NCBI RefSeq assembly: GCF_910592395.1
Contig: NC_088321.1
Coordinates: forward strand, 13,826,001-13,890,000
Origin: Lineus longissimus
Lineage: Eukaryota > Nemertea > Pilidiophora > Heteronemertea > Lineidae
Length of the DNA: 64,000 bases
Reading direction: 5' to 3'
This document shows, piece by piece, positions 23,330 to 34,665 of the stretch. A program made the position numbers and the translations under genes. Position 1 is the first letter of the stretch; each line of letters begins with the position of its first letter. The notes beneath the pieces were generated by a model. That model saw only the letters and a program-made list of their open reading frames with translations, was not told the origin of the DNA and searched no databases.

Positions 23330-25114
23330 AAACTGCAGCCAGTAAACCAGATAACGACACCCATTGATTAGGCCTACCATTGTAAAGATGGAGGCAGTCC
23401 TGCTGAAGATGGAGCCTGATGTCATTGCAGAAAGTGACCAGTGTATGGACTTCGAAGACCAAGCTATGGAGGGCGGAACCAGCAGATCAAAAATAAAGAG
23501 AGAGCCACCCACTAACAGCAACCACGGTGCAGATGACCCTCATAGATGACTTTAAATAAAGGTGGAAGACGACTTGGCAAGGTGCCTGCTGTCGAATGAT
23601 GCAATCTCTCAAAGGTAGGAGAAGATGCTTCAGTTAGTGTCTTTTTAGTATCCTTTTATCAGCTGCAGGCTTACACATTTCTTCGAAGTGTAGGCCTACT
23701 TTCAATCTAATTTCTGGCCTGAACGAAATATCTGGATTGGAGGTTTCAGTGAACAAAACATTGGTTTTCTTCAAGCAAGCCCATGAACAATTTTTGTTCG
23801 TGGGGAGTGGGGGCATAGGCCTTCTTTTTGGAGAGCAGCTAAAAAGAGAAGCTCTCTATAGCTCTGTAGCCTAGTCTGTTACTGGTGGAAGAGATGTTTC
23901 TAATTTGAAAACAAATTAATATTTGAACACCATGACTTCATAGCTGTTAAAAAAGCAAACTGTTAGGCCTTATCTATTGTCATCTGCTAGTGTATGTCAA
24001 TATGTCAGACGGTAGTGTAAACATCAGACTGACGTGTGTCTAGATGCAGTGATGGCCTAATCTTACCACAGTTCATGATCCTATATATATTCTTATTTTT
24101 CACGTTTGATGATTTTCTTCCTTTTTTATCATTGCAGGCACTTTCGACTAACCCAGCTTTAGTGGCAATGCGGAATGAACCCAGGCTCGAGATCTGCCTC
24201 AGATGCAAGTCAGTTGAATCACACATCAGGGCCAAATACCGCTATTTACAGACTCGCCAGCTGGTTTGGGGGCGCTCGAACGAATTCTGCGTAATCGAGA
24301 TAACACGATACAAATCGGATCTATCTTTTGAAAATGGTGGCCCTGCTACTCTCGCAAAGTTGTGTATGACAGTAATGCTGGGACAGTATAGTTGTGGCTT
24401 GAAGGTATGGAGGGCACATTTTTAGATCGCCATGCAAATAGAAGCGAGGGCGTTGATTTGGTTGTCTTAGATGAGGTCTTGAAACAATTTACGACTGAGT
24501 ACGTGTTCTGTTGTGGGTTCTCGAAGCAGGAGTTGGAGAACACATGTAATGATAGGTGGTGCATTACAAGTGGGGGTTTACTCGAAGAGGGGTTCATGTA
24601 CAGGAGTAGGAAATGCCTGCGTTGGTATATTTGTAAGGCAAATGTTACCGAAAAGTTGAAAAACGGCATTTGGTTCTGAATAAGGAGTTGGAAGAGATGG
24701 GCGTCTGGGATAAATATGTGCCGCAGAGTGAAAGGCGCAAAGGGGGCAGTGAGACTGCGGGGAAGAAGAATGAGAGAAAGCGAGGCAGTCTTCAGAGTGC
24801 GAGCCAGAGAAATTGAATGCAGCTTCAACTTCAGATGTCCAGCCTGAAAATGCTGGAATGTCTAAAGTGAAGCAAGCCCGGAGGAAAAAAGTGAGACAGT
24901 CTTCCAGTCAGTCGGAAATTTGGAATCGGCTTCTGCCACGGATGGCCAGCCCAAGCCAGAGAAACTAGTGGCAGCTTCGGGTGTCCAACCTAAAAATGTT
25001 GTGACATCTGATGAGAAGCGATCTGCCGTCATCCAGGCGGAGATTGATTCATTTTATCACTACCTAATGCAATGTTCAGCCTCGATTGATGATTTACATT
25101 TACGAATACTGTAA
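23330..25114 (+). pseudogene. Unidentified spliced gene, apparently broken by frame changes
   Basis: A first exon after an acceptor at 23329 starts with ATG at 23388 and encodes MEAVLLKMEPDVIAESDQ, then IKREPP, before stopping. The same frame resumes after two stops with IKVEDDLARCLL. A second exon follows a TTTTTATCATTGCAG acceptor (from 24138). Coding-like text then runs in frame 0 (ALSTNPALVAMRNEPRLE), frame 2 (ANRSEGVDLVVLDEVLKQF to ICKANVTEKLKNG), frame 1 (LNKELEEMGVWDKYVPQSE), frame 0 (EPEKLNAASTSDVQPENAG) and frame 2 (PEKLVAASGVQPKNV). The last two segments are copies of one another, so the protein had a tandem repeat. Several psi-K-x-E motifs (LKME, IKRE, IKVE) resemble SUMO sites. 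No family recognised. It could be a pseudogene, a recently decayed lineage-specific gene, or a gene with assembly indels. Confidence 0.45.
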
Positions 25115-26967
25115 CCAAGAAAATATTCATGCAGGTTTTAATTTTGCAGTCTTTATGGTCCGACCTAATCACTCACTGAGTGATCGCCGTAAATTTTTTC
25201 AGTTCACTCACAGTTTAATGCGATTAGGGTCATTCGGCAATAAGGCTATTACGTCTTGTAGCAAAGTGGTGAACAGTCCATGAGATGTGAATTTTCTGGC
25301 ACTAGCCACATGTATGTTTCTAACATTGCGTGCTTTTGTTTAAGGGGAAAGTGTTCATATTTCGAACAAAAAATCCAGCGAAATTGTTTGTAAGTACTGT
25401 GTATTGCTTTCTATTCGTTGACAACACTAAGACAGTTCATGTACAGTACATGTACAGTACATGTATATGTTTTATGTAACGATCACCTTGTTTCCCTTCC
25501 TCAAGATATGAGTTGAAAGGGAAACTCCCAAGTTAATGGCAAATGATAATAAATGCTTTTATTTCATATTATTTTGCTTTTCCTTTCCTCTTGCATGCAG
25601 AAAATTGAAGTTGTGTACTTCTAATTTTCTAATCCCTTTTGCCTGACACCCATTGTTGCTTCGTTCTTGCATGAGTATGAAGTTCACTGTTATGAGCAGG
25701 GTCTTGAGAATATAGAGAGGTTCAGCACCCTACTGACTCCAAAACCAACATCATTTCAAGGTTGAATTACAGTTATAAGTGGTATATATTTTTTCGGTTT
25801 GATTAGATTGACAAACGTTTTCATGTTGATATTCCACCTGGATCTTCACAATAGTACTTCAAATTCTAAATTGGACCTGTGCATAAGCAGGTGGCCTGAA
25901 GTTGTTATCCATGTCGTAGGCCATTATATCTGCCTTTGCACAGGTCCAAAAATTTTAAATGCTGTGTCGACGCTGTTGAGGCAGTTAAATGGCGCCTTTA
26001 CAAAACAAGGCTTTTATTACAAGTAATAAGACTATGTGAAACAGATGCACCAAAACTAGCTGAATTGTGTCTACCCAGTATTATTGGGCAGGTACACATC
26101 AATGTGAAAACTCATGTCAGTTCAGTTGAACCAAAGTTGTCAGAATACAACTTGTAATTCACTTCCAAGGTTGAAGTCAAGAGTAGGAGCAGGAAAGATT
26201 GTGCAACCTCTGAAGTGCCTGGCTGGCTCTTATGTGCGTTACCAAAAATCAATAAAGACAAGTCTTTATCAATTCTTGGCGTCACTGAGTTCCTGTTGAG
26301 ATGACGCTGCTTTGATATACAGTCCAGCTCATAAAAAGTTTGAATTCTAAAAGTTTTTGTGGAACTCTGTAATCTTGTTGGCCAGGCATTTTCTTGAGAC
26401 ACTGCACTAATTCCAAGTTATGCATGCTGGTTTTGTATAGCCCACACCAATATCACAATCATAACTTATCTCTAGTATTGTCTTGAACTCCCTCCGGGCA
26501 TTTTGAAATGGGACAAAGAGAACGTGCAGACGAAGTCTTCACAGCAAGAGATGACATATTTGACGTCAAATTGATGTTCTTGAACTAGGTGCCGCTCAGT
26601 CGTGGGCACATCAGTGGCAGAAGTGAAGCAAGGCCACATCAAACATGGGAACACGTTGGAACCACTCAAGTGCACAATCTGTCCTAGGACAGAAATTTTG
26701 GTCCCAAGTTTGTAATTTCTGCATTGAACAATCAAGACACCCGTCAATGAAGGACAGCATTGAAATTGGACTCCTTTGCAGTCCATTTCGTCACCCTGGT
26801 CGTCTTTCCACTATAGTACCAGGCGACAGGACAGGACTGGTCCACTGCCTTTGGAGTGTACATTGAAATGCCCCCCCCCTGAGTCAAAGAGGCTACAAAA
26901 TGCTTTGTGTCTTTGCCCTTGAAATCCTATACTTCTCGGGCAGATCACAACCAGCAGATAAGTCAAT
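25115..26967. other. Intergenic, no supported gene
   Basis: Contains a tandem GTACATGTACA run (25438-25462) and a C run (26871-26879). Several 60-100-codon frames on both strands lack recognisable motifs. Confidence 0.5.
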
Positions 26968-27085
26968 GGGTGATATGAATAAAGACTAGCAAATGCTTTT
27001 ACTTCAATTTTGTACAGAAAGGCCTAGTGTAATTGTACATGGAGTTTTAGATAAAAGCATTTGCTAGTCTTTATTCTTATCACCC
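26968..27085. mobile_element. Hairpin MITE, copy B (long loop)
   Basis: Arms 26968-27000 and 27053-27085 (33 bp each, ~2 mismatches) begin GGGTGATATGAATAAAGACT. The arms match 9609-9683, but here the loop is 52 nt, so copy A looks like an internally deleted form. Confidence 0.75.
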
Positions 27086-29248
27086 ATTGTCTTGAACATG
27101 AACCTGGCTGGTTTATGCCAGTGTGCCCTAGTCAAATAAGCATCACCAGACTTTCCCACTCCTTCTGTACCGAAGGACAAATTCCTTACCACGCGGACAT
27201 CAAATTTTTCAGCACCACACTAGCAGAGTTGATTGGAGCAAAAGACAGCTGCACCAAAAGGTTGAGCGGAGAGTGTCGTCTACAGACAGCCAGAGAAAAC
27301 TACTGGGCTGACCATTGCAACAGTAAGTTTTTTCTTTCAGTATCCTGGCACTTTTCAAGGCACACAGGAACCAGTTTTGAAAGAGTTTCCTTGGAGTTAA
27401 TCAGCTGAAGGGCTATATTGTAGAACAGGAACTCATTTTGAGCATGACAACTTAAATTTCGTTCATAGTGGGGGGGGGGGGGGGGGATCTAAGATGAAGT
27501 GAAATGGTCCAAATATGCCCTACGACATAGCTCGGCGGTTGGCTACATGCTAGCCACGTTCTGCTCCGGTTGTAATGTCCTGAGGGTCTGTGATCAAAAG
27601 CTATCGCAAGCTAAAAATGGTTCAGGTGTTAGTAGTAGCAAAGACAATTTCACAACCTAAAATTAAGAACAGCAACCAAATGCATCCTTTCTTTGTCGTT
27701 TTTGAGATTCGTATCCTAATCCTCTGTAACATCACAGATACATCTGTTGCTGGGACAAAATTTTCCCACGTGTGGCAAGGTCACAGATCTTTTACCAACA
27801 TATCCAGTATCCAACCGAATTTGATTGATTGGCCCCTGAAACTCCATAAAACAGAGAACCCAAACTTGATGAGGAACAAGTCTGAGCTAGTCTAAAGTAG
27901 CTGATTCAAATGCCATTGTATCGATGAGAAGTTGGATATGACAATGTCTTTCTTTTGGCATAGGATCAAGGTTGTGACAATTTACTGCACTTGGAATTCA
28001 CATCCAACTAAATCTCTCCTACTCTATGAGTATGATACACGGTTGAGGCGGGATTCGTCACAATTTTTAAGGTAGCACTACCAGCCTTTCAATGGAATCA
28101 TGACCATTTCAAAAGCCAAGTCCTGCCTGCTCACGACTGGTTTTACAGTACTCTTAAAATCGAAGACCGACTACCAATTATGTATAACTTCATCAAGCTT
28201 CGTCCTTGACTATATTTACAGATAAATACAGATAAATCATTACATGAATTTCACCAAATGTTTTGCAGCAGTCAATGGATACCCTGAATGTATACCCCCC
28301 CCCCTCCATTAATCATTTAGAACTATTGGAAAATGATATAAAGAATATGTTGTGAAACCCTGATGATTTCATCTAAAGTCCCAAGTGAATAAGTGTCAAA
28401 TCCTGACCCTGGAGCAAACTTCAAGGTTAAAACTAGGTGGCGATTGCCTGAGGGAGGGAGTACAAGGTTCACATTGACAGCTGCACTACTTCATTTATGC
28501 TCGCCTATATATAATCCATGTTTCTGCAATGTTGTACATGTACAAAGGAAACCTTCTGCGTAGCCCTTTGGCAAACCTACACATTTTTGTAAAGATTTTC
28601 CTTTTAAAAACGCTAGTAAACACTAAAATATTCAGGTCAAATGGAGCCTAGAGGCGGGAGCTGAAAGCAGGTCAAATTGATGGTCTCCATCAAGGTGACC
28701 TTTGTAGTGGAGATGCCTACTGGCATATTCCTAAAATTCATAAATCTGGCTCACCGAATCCTCCCTGTATTCTCCCTTGATGGCTGGCACACTCTTTTCA
28801 AAGTTTATTTAGAAAACATAGATACATACATATATGTAAATAAAAATCATTGATTACATCAACCACAATAACCTGCTATTTTTAGCAAGCATCGAATTAA
28901 ACTAGCAGTGATCTCCAATGATTGGTTTTCAGTGTCCTGTCAAAATGTTCTAATGATAGCGTTGAATCAAAATAGGCAAACTCGACATTTTTAAACCTCT
29001 TTAATCCCAAAACTTGAAAATCCCGGGATCCCAGGGTGGTCACGTGGTTGCGAAATTGGGTCTGACTTTCACGATGTATAGCGTCTGCATACAACCGCCA
29101 AAGTCCGGTACCGAGGCGCCATCTACCCAGGCATGCTCTAACTGACCCTACTGTACATCAAACACGCTAAAACAAGCAATAAAATAGCGTTGCAGATCAA
29201 GGGAATAAAATATCACCGACACCGACCTGTCAGCCATTGGGAAAAAAC
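27086..29248. other. Intergenic, no supported gene
   Basis: Contains a 17-base G run (27470-27486) and a 9-base C run near 28297. Near 28989-29010 and 29279-29297 there is a weak inverted repeat (TTTAAACCTCTTTAATCCC and GGGATTCAAGAGGTTAAA) enclosing ~300 bp, possibly an old MITE. Confidence 0.45.
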
Positions 29249-29254
29249 TTTATT
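29249..29254 (-). terminator. Poly(A) signal AATAAA of the zinc-finger gene
   Basis: On the minus strand AATAAA is found about 190 nt after the stop codon. It is the first canonical signal seen downstream. Confidence 0.55.
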
Positions 29255-29445
29255 TCAAAATGACCGACTGGTTGGTCACTGGGATTCAAGAGGTTAAATT
29301 GGCAATTCTCAAATCCTGCTAAACGAATGATGTCTATACCAAAAATCCAGGCCATATTTGGTACATCCCGACATCCAAAGAGACCATTCTTCCTCCCTCT
29401 TCATTTAGCATCTCAGTTCGTAGCACCATCTTTCTCACCGTTTTC

Positions 29446-31973
29446 TCATTGATATTGCATGTTCGGTGGCATGAAGTTAGCAGCGGCAGCAGCTGCCAAC
29501 TGCATTGGATTAGGTCCCATTTGATAGTTGGGGTGTGGGAAATTTGGACCAGTGTCATACTTGGGTGGTGCTGCTAAATTTTTCACAGTTGCGCCAGGTA
29601 AATAATCAAAGTTCATTGTGTTTTCAAACTTGGGAGCTGTTAGAAATGTGGTACCACCTTTTGATGTCCCCTGATTGGCAAACTTTTGACCGGTTGTAAA
29701 TGTAGGTTCATTTCTGAAATCATCTTGATCAGCACACTTGTCAGCTCTCATAAAGGTTGGTCTCCTAAATTTAGGAGCAGTTTCAATCATAGTGCCACCT
29801 TTTGTAGTCTCCTGTCTGGCACCAAACCTCTGAGAATTTGAAAAATTAGCATCACCTTTCAAAACATTTGGTGTAGTAAACTTTGGAGCAGTTGTAAACA
29901 CATCCTCATCCTTCAAATGGCCAGCTTCAGCAAATATTGGCACGTTTACAAACCTTGTGTCACCTTTCGAATGCCTGGACTCAGAAAACTTTGTCACAGT
30001 CGCAATAGTTGCGTCATTTAAGATGTCCGCTTTGGCCTTTGCCCCAGCCGAACGACAAAAGTTACACAACCCACCCCTCAAACTACTATTATACGTGAAG
30101 GCCTTTGCACACACAGTGCAAACATATGGTTTCTCGCCTGAGTGGACTTTTTTGTGCGCTTGAAGTCCGCAAATTTGCTTGAATGTCTTTCCGCACTGGT
30201 TGCACAGGAAAGGTTTTTCACCTGTGTGCATTCTTTTATGGCACTGAAGATGATCTGAACGCTTGAAAGCCTTGGGGCAAACGTCACACAAAAACTTTTT
30301 CGCCTCTTCATGTGTTTTGCGATGCTTGGCCAAGTAAGTTTTCGCAGGGAATGATTTCGAGCATGTCTCGCAAATGTATTTTTCCGTCCCGTGGTGGATT
30401 TTCAAATGGACGTTCAACCACTGTTTTGAGGCAAATGTTTTTCCACATTGGTCGCAAATGTAGGGCGATTCATTTGCATGAATGCGGAGATGCATTTGCA
30501 ATCGCTGATTTCGTGTGAATTTCTTATTGCAAATTTCACACTCGAAGTCACGTTTTTCTTGGAATCCATGAACACTTTTTTTATGGCGGACTAACAAGTA
30601 GTTCTTATTGCATTTAAAGTCACAAGACTCTGCCTCACATTTATAACGGTCTTCATCAACGCGTAAGTGCGTCTTCAAATGCGATCGCAGGTTTCCTCGT
30701 TTTTCGGTTTGATACGTACACCCCCCATCTTTGTACGGACACGCATAAACTGTCCCGTCCTCGTGGCAACGTAAATGACTCATCAAGTTATTCATATTCA
30801 TTGTCTGAAAAGAACAATCTGTGTCGGTCCGCGGACACAGGTAAAGAGTTCCAGAAGTACTATCTTCGTGTTTCGGCTCAGCTAGATCCGGTACCGATTT
30901 TGTTTTCCCCCTTCTCTTTTTAGACCTTGTTTTCTGAACCTTTGGTGTCCTGAGCTTTAGTGGTGGAACAATCTCATGCTCTTCGCCCTCTTCCTCCTCT
31001 TCAATATCTTCCTCTAGGTACGTCACCCGCTTTGCTGTAGCATTCTCCAGCCTCGAACTGGAGCGCTGTCCTCTGACCCTCTTCCGTCTCCCATCCAATA
31101 ACTTCACTTTTGGAATCTTGATCTTCAGAATCGGATCTTTCGAATGCTCCTCAATCTTATGCTCTAAAAGCATCTGTGCGTTATCAAACATGTCTCCACA
31201 CTCCACGCAGTGAAGTGGCTCAGTGCATGCATCCATATGACGCTCCATGGCGAGATACTCTGCTGTCTGGAAAGAACACCTCCAGCACTGGTACGGTGCA
31301 TCCATACCATGAACATCTTTATAATGCAAATCTAACAGAGAAGGTTTTGAAAATTTTTCTTCACATTTTCGACAACTCATAGATTTATTCGGGGAAATGG
31401 AAACAGTTTGGCATTTCTTCCCCTGTCTATCCTCTGAATGCTCGTCCTTGCCTGTCTGTGTACCATCTTCATGTGCCTGTGTACTGTCGTCACGCGCCTG
31501 TATATTGTCCTCACTTACCTGTGTATTGTCCTCGTCAGTCAAGGTAGCTAAATTCAGGTTATCGACACCAGGGCTTAGTCGATCCTTAGGGTTTGCACAC
31601 CAGCCTACTTGCTCAGAATCACTGTTCTCCGGATTACGACTCGCCTCACTAAAATCACTATCAGAGCAACTATTTTGTTCATGCACATCTACGACTGATG
31701 GGGTTGGTTTTGGTGACAGTTCATCAACCATAGATTCAGAGTCAGATGAAGATTGTTCAGACTCAGCGGTTTCCAATGTTTCATTTTGATGAGAGCGCCT
31801 TCTATCTTCATGACATTCTGTCCCTTTCCTCACATCAGCGTTATCTCCGAAACTTTCTGAGGTATCATTTCCAGCAGCCTTGGAGTTCGATTTACAAGCA
31901 CCTTCTGTGCCCACTGCTGACATCTTGTCTTCATTCACAATCACATCACTTCGTGTTTCTGGACCTTGTTGAC
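29446..31973 (-). CDS. C2H2 zinc-finger protein, large 3' coding exon
   Basis: One open exon from a TTTCATTTCAG acceptor to TGA. The first in-exon Met that fits is at 31923 (MSAVGTEG, 825 aa); numbering follows it. Upstream coding exons cannot be excluded, since the entry phase is 1. Domains: acidic/Ser-rich N-terminus; four 7-aa repeats of the EDNTQVS type (about 131-158); three fingers (184-260; the second is C2HC, ending HMDAC); a basic RRKRVRGQR tract, an acidic EEEEEGEE run and a basic KKRRGK tract; eight fingers at about 363-594; a twelfth finger with CTVC but no His pair (602-618); a C-terminal region with an 18-aa repeat and an LAAAAAAN run. Linkers TGEKP and SGEKP occur only between fingers 10, 11 and 12. 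Inferred role: nuclear DNA-binding regulator. Specific orthologue not recognised. Confidence 0.9.
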
Positions 31974-34047
31974 CTGAAATGAAATGAAATAAATTAACTT
32001 TCTCAAGAAGAATATTATCCAAAGGTGTGGATATGGTACTCTAAGAGAATTTTTGAGGGGATTTTAACTTCTTTCAGGCAAAGCTTGTCAGACTAAAAAC
32101 TGTTTGCAACTGTTAACAATGCTCCACACAAGAAGGGACTGTGATTTTGACTGGACTTTGCGGACTACGTGTTTGGGGATCTACAAGTTCATTCTGGTAT
32201 GAACTTGTCTATGTCTGTTTGATTACATCTTTAACTTTGAACATGACAACTATCCTTTACATGTTCTACGAATAACAGATGTTCGTACCAGCAAACGAAA
32301 ATGCTTCGACACCTCACAAATCTTCCTATGCTTGCATACCTGATTTCGATAGTCCTGTGAGGGCTGCAAATTTTTCCACTTCCATGGCAACTGCTACTAG
32401 CCTAGATATTACTCACAATGGAGTGGCACGAAATCATTTTCATTCTTCAAAGGATTCATGGCCAAGGACACTCATGCCTGCCCTGAAACTAAGAATATCG
32501 AATATGAATTAGTTGTCATTATCTAAAATATTGTGCACAGAGGCCTACCGTACATTCTCCATCAAATATAAGTAAAGAGGTCCAGACTTTATCATGTTCT
32601 TGCGTTGAAGATGAGCCTCTGTTTGTAAACAAGGGTATGGTCAAAACTGGTGTATTCAGCATATCAGTAGTACGAGGGCCAGTTTGGACAATTTCGAATA
32701 AGTTTGTTTGGGTGCTGACCACTGTCCTGTCAATTGAGTCATGCTTGTCACCTGGAACAAAGGGTCGCAGACAGCGAGTTTGACAGTGGCTTATAACATT
32801 GCCGAAGGTTGTCATTTGAACAAACTGGTATTATTTTGTTGTTCGACATGATGATGTAAGAGCTCCATCACATGCACATGACACCTGGAACAGTACCATC
32901 AAAACTGTGGACATCCTGAAAATCTTGTCTGTAAGTGTAAATCGATGTACATGACTTCACTGTACATTTTGCACACGTACTCTTTAGGAAAATGGCTAGC
33001 ATCTTATCAATTATCTCTATCATTTCGCAATCGATTGGATCCAGTTTAGCAGTTACATATTCCTATAAACATCTGTAACAAGTAACCAATCGACCACGTA
33101 CTTATAGAGCTTCTGGGCACCGACGATTGACATTTATTTGATAAAATCGCCAATAAATTTTATTTTTATTTTGGTACTTCTAATATTTTGATGGCACGAA
33201 ATTTCAGCAATGCGATTCCCGGCAGAAGTGGAATGTGTCAAAATAATTGTCACATCCTCGGCAGTCTTCGGTGCGGAGATATAGACGAAGCACGCATGTC
33301 ACTCCAGCACCGACCTTCGTGTTGGAAGTGGCATTATGTCTCGGTATTATGTCTGTTACAGGCTGTACTCTAGTAGTCTTGTAGGGGGGTACATGCCTAG
33401 GGCCTACCCTCGTATATGAGCCCTCCCCGATTCCATGCAGGTAAAGTGCAAAGTCTAATGAACTTACACGACTGTTACCATGAGAGAGCCCTCCCCTCCG
33501 TAAGACCCTCCATAAGACTTTCTGGCACGTTTTACCAAGTAGCATGTATAGGAACCCCCCCCCCCCCCTCCCCCGATTGAAACCCTCATAAGGCCTTCCA
33601 CGTGTTTTACTCTGTGGGATGGAGGGACTGGACCCCCTGGACTCCCCTTGATGGTAATCTCCATAAGTCATCCAACATGTTTTGCTCAATGCGATGGAGG
33701 GGACTGGACCCCTCTCCCTCCTTCAATAAACCCCGTCCCCAGATGAGACCTCAGTGATGAGACCCTGTGTGAGTCCTTCCTGGACATCTTGCGTATGAGG
33801 CCTACTCCATCTTATACTCCACCATTCATCCATCCATCTAATTCATCTAAAAGGAACGATGTACTGCCATGACTGATTCGCCAACATAAACCCCAACATT
33901 GCGACAAATAAGCGGGGCAGCAGCTAGATACACTCCGAAAGCAGTGGATCGGCATCGCCTTGCCGCCGCCAGAGAGGAAGGACGATTTTTACAGACGATC
34001 ATGATTACGAAACGGGCTGCAGAGGAGTCTGCGGCTAGATGACGTAC
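31974..34047 (-). other. Probable 5' intron of the zinc-finger gene
   Basis: The stretch between the candidate 5' exon and the large exon has no coding frame with family resemblance. It contains the C-rich repeat at 33470-33800. Its identity as an intron depends on the candidate donor at 34047. Confidence 0.3.
33470..33800 (+). repeat. Degenerate ~75-bp tandem repeat, C-rich
   Basis: Four diverged units share (GA)CCCTCCATAAG, then CACGTTTTAC/CATGTTTTGC and GGATGGAGGGGACTGGACCCC. One unit contains a 14-base C run (33550-33563). The long minus-strand frame across this region is a by-product. Confidence 0.6.
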
Positions 34048-34080
34048 CTTCGCAAAATTAGATCGCGCCATTGCGTTCAT
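34048..34080 (-). other. Candidate 5' exon end of the zinc-finger gene
   Basis: On the minus strand ATGAACGCAATGGCGCGATC runs to a good donor GCGAAG|GTACGT (donor at 34047). Joined to the acceptor at 31973 its ATG frame stops after about ten codons, so if used it is probably 5' UTR with a short upstream ORF. No other donor upstream fits better by eye. The exon's 5' end is not defined; the segment marked is only the part from the ATG. Confidence 0.3.
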
Positions 34081-34442
34081 TTACTGAGACCAATGAACGC
34101 ATTCCAGCCACCACCTCTTTTTATTCGCCGATCTTATTTTTAATGCATAGGACATTTCATCTTTTGTCTCAAATAAATCGCACCAGGGTCCTGGTGTGAT
34201 TAATAATAGGTTGATAATATTGCCGACACAACATCGATAGCGGACATAGAAAGAAAAACCAACCGGATATCCGGAGCACGCAGGGACACATCAAAGAAAT
34301 CCGAATGAAGTGAGCAACATCGCATGCAATTGGCTATAAAACAAGAGGTGCTTCGTAATTATCATTGTTTGCTGAAACAGAAATTGCTTTTGCGATGTGA
34401 CTCTGTCAATAGCATTGGATGTGATCAATCATCGACTTCGTA

Positions 34443-34665
34443 TTAAAGGGACAACTTGGGCATGAATTTGTTTTTCATTCAAAAATTGTTTCCAGCAAGA
34501 CTGTGACTTCTCTAAACAAGATAATATTGATAAATCATTGAACTGCAAACAGTGCTGGGTGTAAACAAAATCCTGCCTAAAATTCCCGAGGCATGCCCAA
34601 AGCTGCCTCGTAACACTGGCGAAAATCAATATCACAGATCAGCATGATACTGGTGGCGGCGGACT
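34443..34665. mobile_element. TTAA-flanked MITE, truncated copy
   Basis: Starts TTAAAGGGACAACTTGGGC. Its sequence is the reverse complement of the right two thirds of 43686-43995 (shared: TTTTGCCAGTGTT-type core, GAGGCAG, CCTGCTGGAA). The second terminus is missing. Confidence 0.6.

Noticed and set aside
24346-24828. Uninterrupted 160-codon minus-strand frame
   Set aside because: Antisense to the coding-like segments at 24138-25114. Its composition (Ser, Leu, Phe, His-rich) is typical of the complement of a coding strand, and there are no motifs.
33204-33689. 161-codon Gly/Arg-rich minus-strand frame
   Set aside because: Lies across the degenerate C-rich tandem repeat and a poly(C) run; composition explains the open frame.
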